DNA from: Telmatactis stephensoni
Lineage: Eukaryota; Cnidaria; Anthozoa; Actiniaria; Isophelliidae
NCBI GenBank assembly: GCA_029948255.1
Contig: JALIZF010001784.1
Location: 62,001 to 126,000, forward strand
Length of the DNA stretch: 64,000 bases
Direction of reading: 5' to 3'
Numbering within the stretch: the stretch's first letter is position 1; each line of letters begins with the position of its first letter. A model generated the notes under the pieces. It searched no databases. It was not told where the DNA came from and saw only the letters and a list, made by a program, of their open reading frames with translations. The position numbers were made by a program, and so were the translations under genes. Below are positions 58,103 to 64,000 of this stretch, piece after piece.

Positions 58103-58773
58103 ACCTTTGCCTATGAGAAACCAAGCTATACTAATACCTAGAAAACCAAAAAACAAGTTAGCAACAAGGCATGAAAAACGACGGGCATGTGCACTGACAA
58201 ATAATTTTGGAAACGGCCGTTGCAATTTTTAAAAGGGAACAAAAAACAAGCGAGGTGCGTTCGTTGTCATGGTTGTCATCTGCTATAGTCTGTCTTTGAA
58301 GCAATAAGTACACATCGGAAATAACGTTGACAGCGACAGAGGAGTGGGTATCCCTTGTATAATAACTTTAAATAAAGCTAATATGAAGCAAGCAGTTATC
58401 AATAACAGGAAACGTATGAATGGACGTAGACAGAAAAGTACCTGTTTTATGAAGGTGAAGTGTTCCCGAAGCAGTCCTTAGTGAAGAATTACTTTCAACT
58501 CCAAGCGCTCGTCTTTTAATAGGGATGTTTTTTGACATTCAATTTCATATACGTTACATGTGTTACAAACGTTTACCACATTTTTGAGGTTTCGATACAG
58601 AGTTTTCATCGGAAAGTGATGCTTTTTCCTTTTTAGTAGTTTCTATATACCTTTGTGGGTTATTTGACGTTGGGTTCTGCCCATATTTGGCACGTGATGA
58701 AACTGTCAAAGGCATCCACAGGTCCATTTTCCGACTTTCCTAAAATGGAGAAAATGTTCTGCATTCGAAAATA
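58103..58773. other. Upstream region of the class C GPCR
   Basis: Likely holds the 5' untranslated region and promoter. A TTTCTCATAG acceptor-like site just before the ATG (minus strand) would allow a leader intron. No element identified. Confidence 0.4.
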
Positions 58774-59698
58774 ATAAGCCACTTCACGGTTTCGTCCGCC
58801 ATTTTGAATTGGGGCAAAATCTATAGAAATCTGGATCACTTCCCGTAACTCGGCCCAATTTTAATGCATTTTGCAAACTTAAAGTCCTTATAACGTCTAC
58901 AAGATTAGTATATATTTTGAATATTTCAGTATACGTTGAAAATTACTCTTCAAATAAATTTCGTCAATAGGCCGTATATTTTCTGAGATATGAAGGTTTG
59001 AAATTTCAAAATGCAAATGAGATGACATCACTTAAGGATTTTGACCTAAATACTTGTTACGTTTCCAGCAAGTGCTCTTAGACTAAATAACCAAAGTCTT
59101 TACTAAAACATATGTTTCATTCATGGAAATGAGTTGCAAATGTCAAAATTTAAGAAGTTTGCACTGTAATGTTTTTGTATAATAAGTTGTCCTTTAAATG
59201 ATGTCATCTCATTTGCATTTTGAAATTTCAAACCTTCATATCTCAGAAAATATACGGCCGATTGACGAAATTTATTTGAAAAGAATTTTTAACATATAAG
59301 ATATTCAAAATATATACTAATCTTGTAGACGTTATAGGGACTTTAAAACCTCAACAATCAGCAGATATGCAAATCATGTGTCGGACTGAAAGAAAGACGA
59401 AGGTAGATATTTTAATTACGTTTTACAAGTCAATCCTCTTTTTACGAATGATCTTATAAATTTACGCACCAAATGTTTTATTTTGAAAACAAAAATCTCA
59501 TTTTCTCGATTTATAGCCTTTCAACATTCATCATATTTACAGTCATAAATAGAGAAAATATCCTTTCACAAAATGTAAGTTTTTGAAAACCATTAACATT
59601 AGGCCGAGTAACGGGAAGTCAAAGTGATTTAGATTTCTATAGATTTTGCCACGTTTGCCCCAATTCAAAATGACGGACGAAAGCGTGAAGTGGCTTAT
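58774..59698. mobile_element. 925-bp foldback element
   Basis: AATAAGCCACTTCACG and CCATTTTGAATTGGGGCAAA at the left are mirrored by TTTGCCCCAATTCAAAATG and CGTGAAGTGGCTTATT at the right. An inner pair (GTCCTTATAACGTCTACAAG, TTTCTGAGATATGAAGG, GCAAATGAGATGACATCA) is also mirrored. The right arm carries about 240 bp extra (59350-59600). No coding capacity. Confidence 0.85.
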
Positions 59699-60766
59699 TC
59701 GACTCTTGAATTGAGAGACACCAAGGCCACCTGCATGGTTAGTGCAGAAAGTAAACAACAATTTTACCTTTCATCACAGATTTTGTGGACCTCAACATTT
59801 TTTTAACTGATTACTGTAGGTCAGAAAACCGAGTGAAATTATTATCATACGGCGCTTCACCATGCCAATGAATGTTTTTGACATCAAAATATAAAAAAAG
59901 ACTCTAACACACCAATATTTTCATCAATTTTCAACATATTTTAATGTTAAAAATGAAAAGTTTTTAAAAATAACTTAATTATAGTGTGAAATGTCTTCTA
60001 GCGCTTGTGCACTAATTGGGGGACACTGTACATTCACACACACACACTACCACTACATTCTAATACATTCTGTGTACACAACACTAGTTCGTTTTTACTG
60101 AGCAGGACGTATATTTATAGTCGCCTCGGTGATTTCTACCCGTCATCCCTTTCGGTCGAGTCGCGTAGGCTTGAGACTGATCATCGACAGCGTTTCCCGA
60201 AATGACTGTGTATGGATAAAAACCATGGTTCTCGGTAACTTAACTGACTGATGGTCTGAGTTAGCTCTGTAGTATAGAGGTTTATGGCGGGTATAGGTAT
60301 GCGCATGCAAGGTCTCGGGTTCGAATCCGATATTTATGAAGAGATTTTTTCACCAAAATTCGCTACTTAGTATACATAGCATGATTTCGGGGCTCAGAAG
60401 AAAATTTCCCAGTACTGACCTAAGGAAGTATGGGACGAGGGCTATATCTGTATATAGCCCTCTTAAGAGGCAATATATGTAAGCTTCTGTATACAGCCCT
60501 TGGTAAAAAAAAGGTAGAGGCCTTTGTTTAACGTCGGTACTTCCTTTAGCCAGAGGCTAGTCAGTTTCCAGGAGGCCGACGGCCGACTTGTTGCTTGAAC
60601 TAGCGAAATATGGGATATAGAGCCCTACAAATAACAAAGATCGAAAACAGACTCAATCAGATAATAAGGAATATAAAGCCCTACAAATAACAAAGAAAAC
60701 CGACTCGATCAGATATTTAAGTTATATTTTCCACTGGCTGAGGAACGCAAGAAGTGGCAAATGTTT
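59699..60766. other. Intergenic, mostly unassigned
   Basis: Contains a short (CA)n run near 60038, a tRNA-like stretch at 60250-60335 and a small hairpin with GGCTATATCTGTATATAGCC near 60439. No gene seen. Confidence 0.5.
60250..60335 (+). repeat. tRNA-like sequence with intact B box
   Basis: GGGTTCGAATCC (60317-60328) is a perfect pol III B box and TAGCTCTGTAGTATAGAGG a weak A box. The T-stem is only four pairs and acceptor pairing is not evident. It fits a SINE head or a tRNA pseudogene. Confidence 0.45.
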
Positions 60767-61047
60767 TCTCTCACACCACTGGGGCCTGGGCCCAAGGGGC
60801 CTTTAGTCACGTGATCAGTGCTTTAGTCAGTTGCTTTTATTGACTTAGTTTAGCCCTCAAAGTACCAACCGAACCCCAGGTCAGCTTTGCTAGAGGATTT
60901 TTATTGGTTTTGTGAAACACTAGTTAAAAGTGGCTGCTATGCTTAAATGTGATAAGATGTATTTTTGTTGAGTTGCTTAAAGAGATATAAAAAAAAGTCG
61001 GTTGGCCGTGGTCAGCTTGACAATAGCTCCCAGTGGTGTGTGAGAAT
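60767..61047. mobile_element. 280-bp TIR element
   Basis: TTCTCTCACACCACTGGG is mirrored by CCCAGTGGTGTGTGAGAA. The interior is unrelated to other elements in the window and has no open frame. Confidence 0.65.
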
Positions 61048-61289
61048 AATCTCATTATATACCCGGTATAGTTAACACTTTTATTATATTAATCATAAGG
61101 TCATTTCACTGTTATATACAGCCATAAATATACACAGCATAGTAGAATGCAAGGGCCTTAATGCTAGGGCTTTGACGACAATTTTATAGAAATTTTTTTC
61201 TTCATAAATTGTTCCACTTCAGTTTTAAGGTCTTTGTCACTTTTCTGAAAATTTATTTAGCTTTCGTTTTTCACGTAATTAGCTCCAAA

Positions 61290-61545
61290 CATAGTAACAT
61301 AGTATATTTTCGTCTCACTGATCCCGGATTTTTACAGAAATTTTGATTCCTGAGCCCATATTTTTAGAAATTTTTGATCCCTGATCCTTGGTGTAAAAAG
61401 CTGAGCTGATCCCTGATCCTGACCCAATGTCCCTGATCCTCGATCCCACCCATTTGATCCCTGAGCCCTGGCCTCTGATCCCTGATCCTGGCCATAATTT
61501 TGAGCTTGATCCCTGATCCCATATACCATGTTACGAGCCTGTGAT
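61290..61545. mobile_element. GATCCC-rich element (diverged copy 2)
   Basis: Many TGATCCCTGATCC units are bounded by AACATAGTAACATAGTATA and TATACCATGTTACGAGCCT, a diverged form of the termini at 27271-27509. 61546-62388 holds no recognised feature except low-complexity CCCCC/AAAAC repeats at 62198-62262. Confidence 0.6.
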
Positions 61546-62388
61546 GTTGCTAAGGACTAGACCTTTGAAATGCGAATAAAACTTTTTCACCTGTCTTGAA
61601 ACTGCGGTAACTTTTGAAAGTCTGCCATGCTTCGAGTTTTTACCACAGACAAAGTTAAAATTTGACGCTACCTATCAGAAATGACCACAGTTATAAGACA
61701 ATTTGGTGTCTTAATCATCCTCTAGCACAATGGATAATAATAATATTTGAAAACATTTCTCTGTTCTTCGGTATCATCTAGTTTCCTTCCTGTAGTTCCC
61801 AAAGTGGTGACTAAAACTGAGATTAAATTTGCATATAAAAAAACTTTCAGTAATCACTTTTATGACCCCAGACTGAAAATTACTGCATATTTTGTAGTAA
61901 GTAATACACATTAATTGCGGTTTCCTATAAACAATTTCTGGTTCGTAACCCCATGAGTCATTCTCGATTTTAGGGTCTTTTCAACTTTCTATCAGAAACA
62001 AATTCAAATGTCTTTGATTTTTCGTAGAACGCTCTAAAGACCCAACAATGAGGATTGGTATCCTCTAGTTTCACATAACCATAATGCCCTCGGTGTTGGG
62101 GGATAGTTTTTGTTATTCATTATTATTATTATTATTATTTTTCTTTTCCTTTTGATATGAATAACAATTTGTTTGATTTGAATAACAATACCCATGCAAC
62201 CCCCCCCCCCCAAAAAAAAACAACAAAAAAAACAAAAACAAACAAAAAAACAAAAAAAAAACATCAAGAAATGTGTTGCGATTTTCGGGCTTCCTGTGGT
62301 AAACAAACCGCGGGTCCCTGTTTCTACACTGTTCCAGTCCTTTTTTGGCCAAAATCAAGATGGCTGACTTGGTTAGCATGTTTTCACT

Positions 62389-62534
62389 CGGGAAAACCTA
62401 CATAGCACACTGTTCATGTAATGTATTCAAAAAATCTATTGTTTTCTGTTATTTCTCGTTCTATTTTATTACGTGTTTTGTATTATAGTTTTATGAATAT
62501 ATTACATCAACTGCGTGCTACGTAGTTTCTCCCG
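62389..62534. mobile_element. 146-bp hAT-type MITE (uninterrupted copy)
   Basis: Ends CGGGAAAACCTACATAGCA and TGCTACGTAGTTTCTCCCG are flanked by the exact 8-bp repeat TTTTCACT (62381-62388 and 62535-62542). The interior matches 22835-22940 joined to 23649-23689, so this is the form without the 0.7-kb insertion. Confidence 0.88.
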
Positions 62535-62778
62535 TTTTCACTCGAATGGCTGTAAATTTGGATGGAATTTTTGAAGAAAATCGCTTTTTTTTGCTATGAA
62601 AATTTATTCCAACTTCCAAATATGGTAAGTACAAATTTCCTTATATGGAAGAAGGAGCTCGCGTGAGCTCGAGCGAAAAGAGACCATGTTTTAAGGAATT
62701 TCTTGATAAGCAGAGGGCTTTGTGGTTATTGTGAAAGTAGGGAATATTCAAAGATGGAAGCCAGCACAACATCTGATA

Positions 62779-63103
62779 AATAGGCCATATGCACTAACAG
62801 GTCACGTGACCCTATCTCCCCTAAATCAAGCAGCGCCGTCAAAATGAATTCAAAAAATAGAAAGCGCACTTCGATATCAGCAAAAGTACCAAGTTTCAGC
62901 TCATAAGATGTAATACAGGAGAAATGACAGTAAACTTTCGGAAAAACGCGTTGGATGGCAAGCTCGTGCCATCCAACGTGTTTTTTCGAACGAATCTTAA
63001 GAAAATATCCAATCTTAAATTTGCTGTCGTTTTTTCTCTTATTCATCTTATAAACCGAAACTTTGCACTTTTACTAATATCAATGTGCTCTTTCTATTTC
63101 TGG
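62779..63103. mobile_element. Foldback element, family 1 (copy lacking its right end)
   Basis: Matches 20255-20678: AATAGGCCATATGCACTAAC, CTATCTCCCCTAAATCA, the GGATGGCAAGCTCGTGCCATCC centre and the right arm to TTTCTATTTCTGG. The last 70 bp or so of the right arm are missing. It stops about 15 bp from the stop codon of the class C GPCR exon. Confidence 0.85.
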
Positions 63104-63117
63104 ATAGTTAACAGAGT

Positions 63118-63959
63118 TTATTGACTCTGGGCCGAAATCGAATTTGCTCCTGTATTTGCAATGCGTAATTCTGCTCGTACAGCCTCGTTGGTGTTCTTTT
63201 GCGGATTAAGTAGTATAATATAAATCCTAGGCATAAAGATACAGAAAAGAATTCCATACGAAGCCAGTAACGATGTAGCACTTGATATTACATTGACGTA
63301 GAAACCCTTGAGGAGAGAGTTGATTGGATAGTACGCCAACCAAGAAACCAAGAGGATGTACAACGAGAAGCCAATGTGTTTAGTTTCATTGAAATTTCCT
63401 GGTAAATTCCTGGCTTTAAATGAATGAAAGATGCACACCAAGGTCATCAGAGCCAGATAAAACAGACTACAGAGCTGCAGTCCAAATCCAGTGTTCCCTC
63501 GAAAAGGCTTACAAAAATATTCGATCTCAATGTTGCGTGTAGTTTCGGTTCTCTTAACTATGACGTAAGGAGGATCTAAGAATCTCCATAGGAACGCAAA
63601 CGTTACTGGGCACGTGTTAAGCACTATTAATGTTAGAAACTGGAGTTTGGAGTTCACGACAAATTGCTTGCAGCATTTTGGGACTCCCACAATTTTCAGC
63701 TGGAAGGCTCCTGCGATACGAATAGTTTTTATAAAAAGAATAGATATGCAAAGACAATGGATGGAGTATCGCAAGAGTATGTTGAAATAGCATATAATTT
63801 CCGTTGGGAACGAAACGTGAAGAATCGCAAGGACAAACCCAAATATGATACTGAGCAGCAGAAGAAAACTGAGTTCTCGATTAGAAGCCTTTACCAGCGG
63901 TGTTGTATGGTATTTTATGAAGAGCAACAGAGAGATAACTGCTAAGAGTATTCCCAAAC
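63118..63959 (-). CDS. Class C GPCR paralogue, 7TM exon (partial gene)
   Basis: This exon encodes the seven-transmembrane part of a second class C receptor, over 90 % alike by eye to exon 55584-54743. It has the same acceptor phase (CTTCAG before GTTTGGGAATA), the same length and a TAA stop. Ligand-binding exon 1 would lie right of the window, so it cannot be told whether the gene is whole. Differences include KYHTTP for KYRRTP and LKIVGVPKCC for MEIVGIPKRC. The frame is intact. Tandem same-strand placement with the 54.7-kb gene indicates local duplication. Confidence 0.8.
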
Positions 63960-64000
63960 CTGAAGAAATGGAAAAGAATACAAATTAAAACTTATCTAAA

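Noticed and set aside
58103..58225. Upstream extension of the class C GPCR frame
   Set aside because: Begins with TTG; the ATG at 58102 gives a proper signal peptide.
60250..60335. Functional tRNA gene
   Set aside because: The B box is perfect but acceptor and T-stem pairing is inadequate, so it is listed only as tRNA-like.

Overview
The window looks like nuclear DNA of an animal, most probably an anthozoan cnidarian (stony coral or sea anemone). The reasons are two conserved eukaryotic genes split into 22 and 13 short exons with GT-AG introns, single-exon class A and split class C seven-transmembrane receptors, AT-rich spacers, and a very high density of palindromic (foldback/MITE-like) repeats. 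Species identity is inference; no search could be run.

Layout. Positions 1-17.9 kb are a nested palindrome. A 3.5-kb block A occurs at 1-3516 (+), 4425-7940 (-) and 13197-16712 (+). A larger palindrome with arms 3446-10296 and 10841-17691 carries two inverted, near-identical copies of one class A GPCR gene. The palindrome centre holds a hairpin, and one arm is interrupted by a 354-bp element flanked by a 9-bp repeat. Block A carries relics of mobile genes: a Crypton/KIAA1958-like fragment and a 2A-like 'DIETNPGP' motif. Positions 18-24.7 kb are gene-free and packed with foldback elements, including a nested insertion whose empty counterpart lies at 62.4 kb. Positions 24.8-29.6 kb hold two further class A GPCR genes and a truncated GPCR pseudogene, all on the + strand.

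Positions 32.0-44.35 kb (- strand) are a NOP2 (nucleolar rRNA cytosine-C5 methyltransferase) gene, rebuilt as 22 in-frame exons. Positions 44.82-53.06 kb (+ strand) are a TRAIP (RING E3 ubiquitin ligase) gene, rebuilt as 13 in-frame exons giving 461 aa. The two genes diverge from a 470-bp intergenic region that probably is a bidirectional promoter. Introns of both carry LINE fragments, MITEs and tandem repeats, some touching splice sites.

Positions 54.7-58.1 kb (- strand) are a two-exon class C GPCR (Venus-flytrap, cysteine-rich and 7TM regions, 863 aa). The 7TM exon of a close paralogue lies at the right edge (63118-63959). Between them are more foldback elements.

The most unusual items are the 14-kb palindrome with its single-arm insertion, an 84-bp hairpin whose insertion duplicated a NOP2 splice donor, tandem repeats that copied a NOP2 splice acceptor or grew out from a donor, and a degenerate tandem copy of the TRAIP coding tail. 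No prokaryotic feature, CRISPR array, rRNA or convincing functional tRNA was seen.
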